NCBI GenBank assembly: GCA_019232735.1
Contig: JAFANL010000019.1
Location: 1-22,165 of the forward strand
DNA from: Aquitalea sp.
Lineage (GTDB): Bacteria > Pseudomonadota > Gammaproteobacteria > Burkholderiales > Chromobacteriaceae
Reading direction: 5' to 3'
DNA length: 22,165 nucleotides
Shown here: positions 1 through 6,503 of the stretch, in pieces
Layout of the letters: each line of letters begins with the position of its first letter
Numbering within the stretch: position 1 is the first letter of the stretch
Translations under genes and position numbers: made by a program
Notes under the pieces: generated by a model
Databases searched by the model: none
What the model saw: only the letters and a program-made list of their open reading frames with translations
What the model was told of the DNA's origin: nothing

Positions 1-1
1 G

Positions 2-544
2 ATTCACGCCCATGGCAGCCTGGCGGCCATGCCGGACGCCTCGGTGGGCAATGTGCGCAATGATATGTATCTGGCGTCCGAAACCATCCGCCTGTTGCAG
101 CAGAGCAAGGATGCCCATCTGGACCCGCACACGCTGGCTAATCTGAAAACCTTCAAGGGCGAGCTGGACGCTGCCACCAAGTTCATCCCCACCTGGGTCA
201 AGGTGGCGGTGGCCATCGCGCTGGGGCTGGGCACCATGGTGGGCTGGCGCCGCATCGTGGTGACGGTGGGTGAAAAAATCGGCAAGACCCATTTGAGCTA
301 CGCCCAGGGTGCCTCGGCCGAACTGGTGGCCATGGCCACCATCGGCGCGGCGGATGCCTTCGGCCTGCCCGTCTCCACCACCCATGTCCTGTCTTCCGGC
401 GTGGCCGGCACCATGGCAGCCAACCGCTCCGGCCTGCAGATCGGCACCATCCGTAATCTGCTGATGGCCTGGGTGCTGACCCTGCCGGTGGCCATCGCCC
501 TGTCAGCCAGCCTGTACTGGCTGTTCAGCAAATTGTTTGTCTGA
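2..544 (+). CDS. PiT-family inorganic phosphate permease, C-terminal part (5' truncated by window)
   Basis: Reading frame 2 is open from the first base of the window to the TGA at 542-544. About 180 residues are visible. The family imports phosphate across the inner membrane, coupled to a cation (H+ or Na+). The end of the protein carries the conserved PiT/PHO4 second-repeat signature: a run around SYAQGASAELVAMATIGAAD, then the GLPVSTTHVLSSGVAGTMAA block with the family's STTH motif. Two hydrophobic helices follow, ending in LYWLFSKLFV at the C-terminus. The first ATG in the frame (29) is internal, because the frame stays open and family-like upstream of it. The start lies outside the window, so a paired DUF47/PhoU-like regulator cannot be assessed. 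Family assignment is firm. Whether the carrier is PitA-like or another PiT paralogue cannot be told from this fragment. Confidence 0.9.
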   Translation: MHAHGSLAAMPDASVGNVRNDMYLASETIRLLQQSKDAHLDPHTLANLKTFKGELDAATKFIPTWVKVAVAIALGLGTMVGWRRIVVTVGEKIGKTHLSYAQGASAELVAMATIGAADAFGLPVSTTHVLSSGVAGTMAANRSGLQIGTIRNLLMAWVLTLPVAIALSASLYWLFSKLFV

Positions 545-550
545 ATGCCA

Positions 551-592
551 GTCAATGACAACAGCCGCCCATGGGCGGCTGTTGTCATTGAC
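551..592. terminator. Perfect 42-bp palindrome between convergent genes, probable bidirectional terminator
   Basis: Bases 551-570 are the exact reverse complement of 573-592, with a central AT, so the whole 42 bp is self-complementary. It starts 6 bp after the permease stop and ends 12 bp before the cysA stop on the other strand. The inner stem is GC-rich (GCCGCCC/GGGCGGC). No long T-run follows on either strand, so it could act as a transcript-end stabiliser as well as a terminator. Confidence 0.7.
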
Positions 593-604
593 TGGGCCTG
601 GTAC

Positions 605-1687
605 TCAGATCACATAATCCTGCTGTCCGGCGGCATCTTTCAGGAATACCGCCAGCTTGCGCGGCGTCACATAGACGGTATCGCCCGGCACGATGCCCAG
701 CGCACGGAAGCGCTCCTTGCTGACTGCCGCCTCGATGGTGTGGCCATCGGCCTGCTGCAACTCCACCCGCACCACAGGCCCAACCGCGTGAATGTGCTCC
801 ACCGTCCCCTGCGCCAGTGCGCCGTCCGCTTGCAGACTGAGATCCAGATCATGCGGGCGCACATAGGCCACGGCGGCATCACCGTCAGCATCCTGATGCT
901 GGCTCAGCGCCTGTGCATAGCTGCCAATGGTGAGCTGGCCGGCATCCACCCGCCCGTGGAACAGGTTCACATCGCCCAGGAACTGGGTGACGAAGGGGGT
1001 GGCCGGATGTTCGTAGATATCATCCGGGCGGCCCACCTGCTCGATATGGCCGTGATCCATCACCACCACCCGGTCGGACACTTCCAGCGCCTCTTCCTGA
1101 TCGTGGGTCACGAACACGCTGGTGATGTGCATATCGTTGTGCAGATCGCGCAGCCAGCGGCGCAAATCCTTGCGCACCTTGGCATCCAGCGCGCCAAAGG
1201 GCTCGTCCAGCAGCAGTACCTTGGGCTCTACCGCCAGCGAGCGGGCCAGGGCAATCCGCTGGCGCTGGCCACCGGACAGCTGGCCGGGATAGGCATCCGC
1301 CAGCCAGTCCAGCTGCACCATCTTCAGCAACTTCATTACCCGCTCGCGGATTTCCTCTGGCGACGGGCGCTCACGCCGTGGCTTGACCGACAGGCCGAAG
1401 GCGACGTTGTCGAATACCGTCATGTGGCGGAACAGCGCGTAATGCTGGAACACAAAGCCCACCTGCCGCTCCGCCACATGGGTGTGGGTGGCGTCGGCAC
1501 CGCCAAACAGCACCTGCCCTGCATCCGGCTTTTCCAGACCGGCGATGATGCGCAGCAGGGTGGTCTTGCCGCAGCCGGACGGCCCCAGCAGCGCCAGCAG
1601 CTCGCCGGCAGCGATATCGAGGCTGACATTGTCCAGCGCGGTGAACTGGCCGAACTGCTTGCGGATATTGCGGATTTCAATGCTCAT
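605..1687 (-). CDS. cysA: Sulfate/thiosulfate ABC transporter ATPase CysA
   Basis: This 360-residue protein is the cytoplasmic ATPase that powers sulfate import through CysT/CysW. Visible motifs are Walker A GPSGCGKT (35-42), the Q-loop region VFQHYALF (~79-86), the ABC signature LSGGQ (137-141), Walker B VLLLDEP (157-163) and the switch histidine in FVTHDQ (H195). A C-terminal regulatory/TOBE-like part covers about 235-360. The length agrees with E. coli CysA. The ATG at 1687 is chosen over an upstream in-frame start because homology begins at MSIEIRNI and GGAG sits 7 nt upstream; the 114-residue extension is the antisense-free shadow of cysW. It is the last gene of the operon, 47 nt after cysW, and ends against the 551-592 palindrome. 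Function is firm by family and context. Confidence 0.96.
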   Translation of the reverse strand: MSIEIRNIRKQFGQFTALDNVSLDIAAGELLALLGPSGCGKTTLLRIIAGLEKPDAGQVLFGGADATHTHVAERQVGFVFQHYALFRHMTVFDNVAFGLSVKPRRERPSPEEIRERVMKLLKMVQLDWLADAYPGQLSGGQRQRIALARSLAVEPKVLLLDEPFGALDAKVRKDLRRWLRDLHNDMHITSVFVTHDQEEALEVSDRVVVMDHGHIEQVGRPDDIYEHPATPFVTQFLGDVNLFHGRVDAGQLTIGSYAQALSQHQDADGDAAVAYVRPHDLDLSLQADGALAQGTVEHIHAVGPVVRVELQQADGHTIEAAVSKERFRALGIVPGDTVYVTPRKLAVFLKDAAGQQDYVI

Positions 1688-1734
1688 CTTGGTTCTCCAG
1701 CCGCCACCCTGGGCAGCGGTGCACATCGTTCGGT

Positions 1735-2607
1735 TCAGGGTTGCGCGGCTTGCAGGCGGGCTTCGGCGGTACGCAGGGTAGAGGCTTGCTGCTGACGGTG
1801 CAGCCGCCATTCCACCAGCGACTTCACCAGCAGGGTGATCAGCGCCAGCAAGGCCAGCAGCGAGGCGCAGGCAAAGGCGCCAACGAAGTTGTATTCGTTG
1901 TACAGAATCTCCACATGCAGCGGGATGGTGTTGGTTTCGCCACGGATATGGCCGGACACCACGCTGACCGCACCAAACTCGCCCATGGCGCGGGCATTGG
2001 TGAGGATCACTCCGTACAGCAGGCCCCACTTGATATTGGGCAGCGTCACCTTGCGGAAGGTCTGCCAGCCACTGGCTCCCAGTACGATGGCGGCCTGCTC
2101 CTCATCCGCACCTTGCGATTGCATCAGCGGAATCAGTTCGCGGGCGACGAAAGGAAAGGTGACAAACACCGTGGCCAGCACAATGCCCGGCACGGCAAAG
2201 ATCACCTGCAGGCCGTGGTCCTGCAGCCAGCTGCCGGCAACGGTGTTGGCACCGAACAGCAGGATGAACATCAGCCCGGCCACCACCGGCGACACGGCAA
2301 ACGGCAGGTCGATCAGCGTAGTGAGCAGGCTTTTGCCCCGGAAATCAAAGCGGGCGATGGCCCAGGCTGCTGCCACGCCAAACACCAGATTCAGCGGTAC
2401 CGCAATGGCGGCGGAAATCAGCGTCAGCTTGATGGCGGACAGCGCCTCTGGCTCCACCAGGGCGGTCAGGTAGAGCTGCCAACCCTTGTGCAGCGCCTCC
2501 CAGAACACGCCAATCAAGGGCAGCAGCAAAAACAGGAACAGGAACAGCAGCGCCACGGCAGTCAGCGCATAGCGTACCGGGCGGCTTTCAGTCGTCAGAG
2601 TGGCCAT
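1735..2607 (-). CDS. cysW: Sulfate ABC transporter permease CysW
   Basis: This inner-membrane permease subunit has 290 residues, the usual length for CysW. It has an N-terminal membrane helix (~13-35), several further helices, and the BPD-type EAA loop at about 169-190 (EEQAAIVLGAS...LP), which docks on the ATPase CysA. The LIDLPFAVSPVVAGL stretch (~98-112) is characteristic of CysW. Its ATG follows the cysT stop by 9 nt. The cysT stop TAA runs directly into the ribosome-binding sequence (TAAGGGG, then CAAAC, then ATG), so translation of the two is probably coupled. It should form the CysT-CysW heterodimer channel. The alternative label, a generic molybdate/thiosulfate permease, is unlikely given the neighbours. 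Confidence 0.95.
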   Translation of the reverse strand: MATLTTESRPVRYALTAVALLFLFLFLLLPLIGVFWEALHKGWQLYLTALVEPEALSAIKLTLISAAIAVPLNLVFGVAAAWAIARFDFRGKSLLTTLIDLPFAVSPVVAGLMFILLFGANTVAGSWLQDHGLQVIFAVPGIVLATVFVTFPFVARELIPLMQSQGADEEQAAIVLGASGWQTFRKVTLPNIKWGLLYGVILTNARAMGEFGAVSVVSGHIRGETNTIPLHVEILYNEYNFVGAFACASLLALLALITLLVKSLVEWRLHRQQQASTLRTAEARLQAAQP

Positions 2608-2616
2608 GTTTGCCCC

Positions 2617-3456
2617 TTAGCGCGCACCGTGGCGGCGTGCGGCCCACCACTGGATCAGGTTGATCACCAACAAGAAGACAAAGGAAATACCCAGCATCAC
2701 CAGCGCCACGGCAGTGGCACCTTGCTGATCAAACTGGTCCAGCTTGGAGACGATGATCAGCGGGGCGATTTCCGACACCATGGGAATATTGCCGGCAATG
2801 AAGATCACCGAGCCGTATTCGCCAGTGGCGCGGGCAAAGGCCATGGTGCCGCCGGTAATCAGCGAGGGCAGCGTGGCCGGGAAGATCACCCGGCGGAAAA
2901 TATCCCAGCGGCTGGCACCCAGGCAGGTGGCGGCTTCTTCCAGCTCTTTTTCCAGGTCTTCCAGCACCGGCTGCACCGTGCGCACCACAAAGGGCAGGCC
3001 GATGAAGGTGAGCGCCACGATGATGCCCAGCGGGGTAAACGACACCTTGATTCCCAGCGGCACCAGATACTGGCCGATCCAGCCATTGGGTGCATACAGC
3101 GTGGTCAGCGCAATGCCAGCCACGGCGGTGGGCAGGGCAAACGGCAGATCCACCAGCGCATCCACCAGCCGCTTGCCGGGGAAGGGGTAGCGCACCAGCA
3201 CCCAGGCCACCAGAAAGCCGAATACCAGATTGATGATGGCGGACAGGCCGGCGGTAGCAAAGGACAGACGGATGGCGGCCAGCACGCGCTCGCTGCTGAC
3301 GGCAGCGGCAAAACCATCCCAGCCCATGCCGATGGTGGAATACACCAGCGCGGCAAAGGGCAGCAGCACGATCAGCGCCAGCCAGAACAGAGTGATGCCA
3401 AAGCTGAGCCGGAAACCCGGTAGCACGCTATGACGCAGATTCAGGATATTGCTCAC
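2617..3456 (-). CDS. cysT: Sulfate ABC transporter permease CysT (CysU)
   Basis: This is the first permease of the sulfate importer, 279 residues long. An N-terminal helix lies around residues 21-41, the DLPFALPTAVAG block at 103-114, and the EAA loop at about 171-193 (ELEEAATCLGAS...FP). These match the CysT/CysU family in order and spacing. The start is a GTG at 3456 (plus-strand CAC), preceded by GGAG and a 5-nt spacer; no better ATG lies nearby. The gene begins 11 nt after the sbp stop and is followed by cysW at 9 nt, a tight operon order of sbp-cysT-cysW-cysA. Family assignment is strong. Confidence 0.95.
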   Translation of the reverse strand: MSNILNLRHSVLPGFRLSFGITLFWLALIVLLPFAALVYSTIGMGWDGFAAAVSSERVLAAIRLSFATAGLSAIINLVFGFLVAWVLVRYPFPGKRLVDALVDLPFALPTAVAGIALTTLYAPNGWIGQYLVPLGIKVSFTPLGIIVALTFIGLPFVVRTVQPVLEDLEKELEEAATCLGASRWDIFRRVIFPATLPSLITGGTMAFARATGEYGSVIFIAGNIPMVSEIAPLIIVSKLDQFDQQGATAVALVMLGISFVFLLVINLIQWWAARRHGAR

Positions 3457-3467
3457 AGTGGCTCCGC

Positions 3468-4460
3468 TTATCGCTTGCTGTAGATCTGGTCAAACACCCC
3501 GCCATCGGCGAAGTGCTTCTTGTTGACCGCCGCCCAGGAGCCGAACACGCTCTGCACGGTGAAGGTCTTCACATAGGGAAACTGGGCGTCAAATTTCTGC
3601 GCCACCGCCTTGTCCTGCGGTCGCAGGTAGTTTTGCGCGGCAATGGTCTGGCCTTCGCTGCTCCACAGGAAGCGCAGGTAGTCCTCGGCCTGTTTGCGGC
3701 TTCCTTTTTTGTCCACCACCTTGTCGACGATGGCGACCGGATTCTCGGCCAGCACCGACAGCGGCGGATAGACGATTTCAAAGCTGCCACGGCCGAATTC
3801 ACGCGCAATCAGCTCCGCTTCATTCTCGAAGGTCACCAGTACATCGCCGATCTGGCGCTGCATGAAGGTGGTGGTGGCAGCACGGCCACCGCCATCCAGC
3901 ACCGGCACATTCTTGAAGATGCCGGCCACCAGTGCACGCGCCTTGGCCTCACTGCCACCGGGCTGTTTCAGCCCGGCACCCCAGGCGGCCAGATAGGTAT
4001 AGCGGCCATTACCCGAGGTTTTCGGATTGGGAATGATCACCTGCACACCGGGCTTGGCCAGATCGCCCCAGTCGCGCAGCTTGTGCGGATTGCCCTTGCG
4101 CACCAGGAACACCGTGGTGGAGGTGAATGGCACCGAGGCATTGGGCAGCCGGCTGGCCCAGTTGGCCGGAATCAGCCCGCGGGTGGCCAGCAGGTCGATG
4201 TCCGACGCCTGATTCATGGTGATCACATCCGCCGCCAGACCATTGGCGACCGACAGCGCCTGCTTGCTGGAACCGCCATGCGACTGCTGGATGGTGACGG
4301 TTTCACCGGTCTTGGCCTTGTAGGCTTTCTGGAAGACCGGGTTGTAGTCCTTGTAGAAATCGCGCATCACGTCATAGGACACATTCAGCAAGGTGGTATC
4401 TGCCAGCGCCTGGGCGGACAAGATGGCGGCCACAAGGCCAAACAGGGTGCGCAATGTCAT
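3468..4460 (-). CDS. sbp: Periplasmic sulfate-binding protein Sbp
   Basis: This 330-residue protein captures sulfate in the periplasm and hands it to CysT/CysW. It has a signal peptide (MTLRTLFGLVAAILSAQALA, cleavage likely after ALA at ~20), then the family opening LLNVSYDVMRDFY. Further Sbp blocks follow: QQSHGGSSKQA, the STTVFLVRKGNPH strand, PNPKTSGNGRYTYLAAWG, GDVLVTFENEA, and the terminal FADGGVFDQI. These follow E. coli Sbp more closely than the thiosulfate-binding CysP. The ATG at 4460 is favoured over the upstream in-frame ATG at 4589. It starts a signal peptide, has GGAG 7 nt upstream, and lies about 50 nt downstream of a good promoter; the longer start would lie upstream of that promoter. 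First gene of the operon. Regulation by CysB and sulfur supply is known for the family, but I cannot identify a CysB box. Confidence 0.95.
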   Translation of the reverse strand: MTLRTLFGLVAAILSAQALADTTLLNVSYDVMRDFYKDYNPVFQKAYKAKTGETVTIQQSHGGSSKQALSVANGLAADVITMNQASDIDLLATRGLIPANWASRLPNASVPFTSTTVFLVRKGNPHKLRDWGDLAKPGVQVIIPNPKTSGNGRYTYLAAWGAGLKQPGGSEAKARALVAGIFKNVPVLDGGGRAATTTFMQRQIGDVLVTFENEAELIAREFGRGSFEIVYPPLSVLAENPVAIVDKVVDKKGSRKQAEDYLRFLWSSEGQTIAAQNYLRPQDKAVAQKFDAQFPYVKTFTVQSVFGSWAAVNKKHFADGGVFDQIYSKR

Positions 4461-4479
4461 GATGGGCTCCGGGTCAGAT

Positions 4480-4499
4480 GGGTTACAGCATGCTAACCC
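4480..4499. repeat. Inverted repeat in the sbp leader
   Basis: GGGTTACAGCATGCTAACCC pairs GGGTTA with TAACCC around an off-centre GCATGC palindrome. It lies in the predicted 5' untranslated leader of the sbp operon, 20-39 nt upstream of the sbp start. It could be a protein-binding site or an mRNA hairpin; nothing further distinguishes these. Confidence 0.4.
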
Positions 4500-4518
4500 A
4501 GCCCGTTTATTCCCATTA

Positions 4519-4546
4519 ATAATATTGTGAGATACATTTATATCAA
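4519..4546 (-). promoter_or_regulatory. Predicted sigma70-type promoter of the sbp-cysTWA operon
   Basis: On the minus strand TTGATA (4546-4541) is followed by a 16-nt spacer and TATTAT (4524-4519). Both hexamers match consensus at 5 of 6 bases. The region is conspicuously AT-rich against its GC-rich surroundings. Transcription would start near 4511, giving a leader of about 50 nt to the sbp ATG. Confidence 0.6.
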
Positions 4547-4821
4547 ACAAGACTATACGATCTGATGCCAGCGACAAGCTGCTTTCCACTACCCCATGCA
4601 GTTACCACCGCTTGCAGCCAGTTCGACACCGCTCTGCGGTATCGAGTGGGAGCGTACCCGCCACAGCTGAATGGTGTTCAGCCCGCCCTCTGCGCACTGG
4701 CGCGGTATTTGCATGGTGTCGGCCATGGCGTATCGGGTATGCTGGTGCGCTCGAGCGGTTTGAGTCCTGGGCGTGATGACCACTCCCCAGCACTGAAACC
4801 GTTTACTTTTCAGGACCCACC
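4547..4821. other. Intergenic region between divergent sbp and the DUF3422 gene
   Basis: No convincing gene is seen in this stretch. The small ORFs here (for example 4589-4783 minus, 4565-4825 plus) lack ribosome sites and protein character. Notable is a long imperfect dyad at 4756-4801: CGGTTT/AAACCG outer arms and CTGGG/CCCAG inner arms, just upstream of the AGGA ribosome site (4812-4815) of the next gene. A small hairpin ACCGC-TCT-GCGGT lies near 4627-4639. CysB binding upstream of sbp would be expected here by analogy but is not recognisable by eye. Confidence 0.4.
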
Positions 4822-6117
4822 ATGACCACGCTCACTCCGCACCGCTTGCGCCGTGAACTGAACGAGGAGGCCCATGCGCGCCCCTATGCCGCCATTCCGT
4901 CGCCGGCCCGGCTGACCTCGCTCAGCCTGTATTACGATTTTGACGACGTCCCGCAGCGGGCCGCGCTGGCCGATCTGGCCGAGCGCATGGGCTTGCCCGC
5001 CCCGCTGCCCGGCCAGGCCTATTATTCGGCCAGTGCTGGCGACCTGATGGTGCGCTGGTCGCTGCATACCGAGTTTGCCCGTTATACCTTTATTGTCGGC
5101 GGCGACTGCACCGATCCCTTCGACCGTACCGCACTGGACCGCATTCCTGCCGCCTGGCTGCGCGACCTGCCCGGCGTGGTACTGGTGGCCCTGCACGCCG
5201 TCCTGCTCCCGGCCGAACGCGAAACCGAGCTGGCCGGCATGGCCAATCGCTGGTTTGGCGGTAGCGAGCTGATCGGCGCGGAAATCGGCGATGGCAATGG
5301 CGTGGCCTATACCGATCTGCGCCTGCATCCGGATGCCCGGCTGGCCGAAGGCTTCTCGCGTTATGTGGTGGTGGATCGCGCCATGGGTCCCAGCCAGTCC
5401 GGCCGCATGCTGCAACGCCTGTTCGAGCTGGAAACCTATCGCATGCTCACCCTGCTGGCCTTGCCAATCGCCAAGAAGCAGATGCGCGATCTGGACAATA
5501 TGGGCATAGAGTTGCGCTCCATCACCGAGCGCATGGCCGAAGCAGACGGTAATGGTGCAGATGCCGGCCTGCTCTCCCAGTTGACCGCCCTGGCCACCCG
5601 GGTAGAACAGCTCATCGCCGAAAGCCAGTACCGTTTTTCCGCCGCCCATGCCTACTACCGACTGGTAGAAGCCCGTATCGGCGAGCTGCGCGAGCAACGC
5701 ATTTCCGGCATGCAGCCTTTTCAGGAATTCATGGAGCGCCGGTTGTCGCCAGCCATGAATACCTGCGACACCGTGGTACGCCGGCAAGACCGCATCACCG
5801 CCCGTCTGCAACGCACCACGGCCCTGCTACGCACCCGGGTGGAAGTCCTGCACGAAGAGCAGAACCGGGCGCTACTGGCCAGCATGGACCGCCGCGCCGC
5901 CCTGCAGCTGCGACTGCAGGAAACGGTGGAAGGTCTGTCCGTGGGCGTGCTGACCTACTATATGGTCAGCCTGCTGCATCATCTGCTGGCTGCCGTGGAG
6001 TCGGTGGGCGTGCATTTGAATGTGGAACTGCTGACCGGCCTGGCCATTCCGGTCGTAGCCGTCGTCGTATGGTTCAGCATGCACAAGCTGAAAGCCTCGA
6101 TGAACAAAGGTCACTGA
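4822..6117 (+). CDS. DUF3422 family membrane-anchored protein
   Basis: The 431-residue product matches the DUF3422 family, widespread in proteobacteria and of unknown biochemical function. Family marks are the N-terminal NEEAHARP (14-21), the LYYDF strand (~36-40), and the WSLHTEFARYTF block (79-90). A long helical, probably coiled-coil middle (~195-370) leads to two C-terminal hydrophobic segments (~373-393 and ~404-420) and a short basic tail. No signal peptide is seen, so the bulk is probably cytoplasmic and held by the C-terminal helices. AGGA at 4812-4815 with a 6-nt spacer supports the ATG at 4822. It appears monocistronic: the sbp operon diverges on its left and about 330 nt without genes follow. 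The family call is firm; function is not known. Confidence 0.9.
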   Translation: MTTLTPHRLRRELNEEAHARPYAAIPSPARLTSLSLYYDFDDVPQRAALADLAERMGLPAPLPGQAYYSASAGDLMVRWSLHTEFARYTFIVGGDCTDPFDRTALDRIPAAWLRDLPGVVLVALHAVLLPAERETELAGMANRWFGGSELIGAEIGDGNGVAYTDLRLHPDARLAEGFSRYVVVDRAMGPSQSGRMLQRLFELETYRMLTLLALPIAKKQMRDLDNMGIELRSITERMAEADGNGADAGLLSQLTALATRVEQLIAESQYRFSAAHAYYRLVEARIGELREQRISGMQPFQEFMERRLSPAMNTCDTVVRRQDRITARLQRTTALLRTRVEVLHEEQNRALLASMDRRAALQLRLQETVEGLSVGVLTYYMVSLLHHLLAAVESVGVHLNVELLTGLAIPVVAVVVWFSMHKLKASMNKGH

Positions 6118-6503
6118 TCCGCCTGCACCACTGCTTGATCACCTTGCCTCAGGCCAGGCTAGCGCCATGGTCTGAGGCCCTCGCCTCATCTCCCTTCCTG
6201 CTGCCCATCCTTCACTGCGCTCATCCGCCTTCCTGCAACTGGGCGCGCAGGTCCAGAATCCCGCCATCTCGCGCCATGATTCAATGACACCCGTATAAAC
6301 AATATTCATTTTCATTGTCAGAACGAAACCATTTCGCGACAATATACCCATGGTGTGAATGCTGTTTACCCAACTCAGAGGGGCCGGCCAAACTGTCTTG
6401 GTAGCCAGTCCCGGATCACATACTTAAACAATGACAATGGGCATCGCCGTTGCCAGATGGCGCAATGACCCAACACCATGTCAACTCACACAGAACAAGC
6501 CAC
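6118..6503. other. Intergenic region upstream of the first MCP gene
   Basis: No gene is supported here. A 7-bp inverted repeat GCCTCAG/CTGAGGC (6146-6152 and 6172-6178) follows the DUF3422 stop and may mark transcript end, though it lacks a T-run. From about 6290 the sequence becomes AT-richer and carries the candidate promoter listed separately. Confidence 0.35.
6315..6343 (+). promoter_or_regulatory. Candidate promoter for the first MCP gene with a palindromic spacer
   Basis: TTGTCA (6315-6320) and GACAAT (6338-6343) are separated by 17 nt. The spacer contains the perfect dyad CGAAA-CCA-TTTCG (6324-6336), which could be an operator. The -10 match is only moderate (4 of 6). No sigma28-type flagellar promoter (TAAA-N15-GCCGATAA) is visible for this MCP. 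Confidence 0.4.

Noticed and set aside
1688..2029. N-terminal extension of cysA by 114 residues
   Set aside because: The extension lies inside cysW in another frame. CysA homology and a good ribosome site begin at 1687.
1741..3423. 560-codon open frame opposite cysW and cysT
   Set aside because: Low-complexity Q/G/H-rich composition and full overlap with two well-identified permeases show it is an antisense shadow.
4565..4825. Small ORFs on both strands between sbp and the DUF3422 gene
   Set aside because: No ribosome sites, no hydrophobic or domain pattern, and they overlap the regions needed for the divergent promoters.
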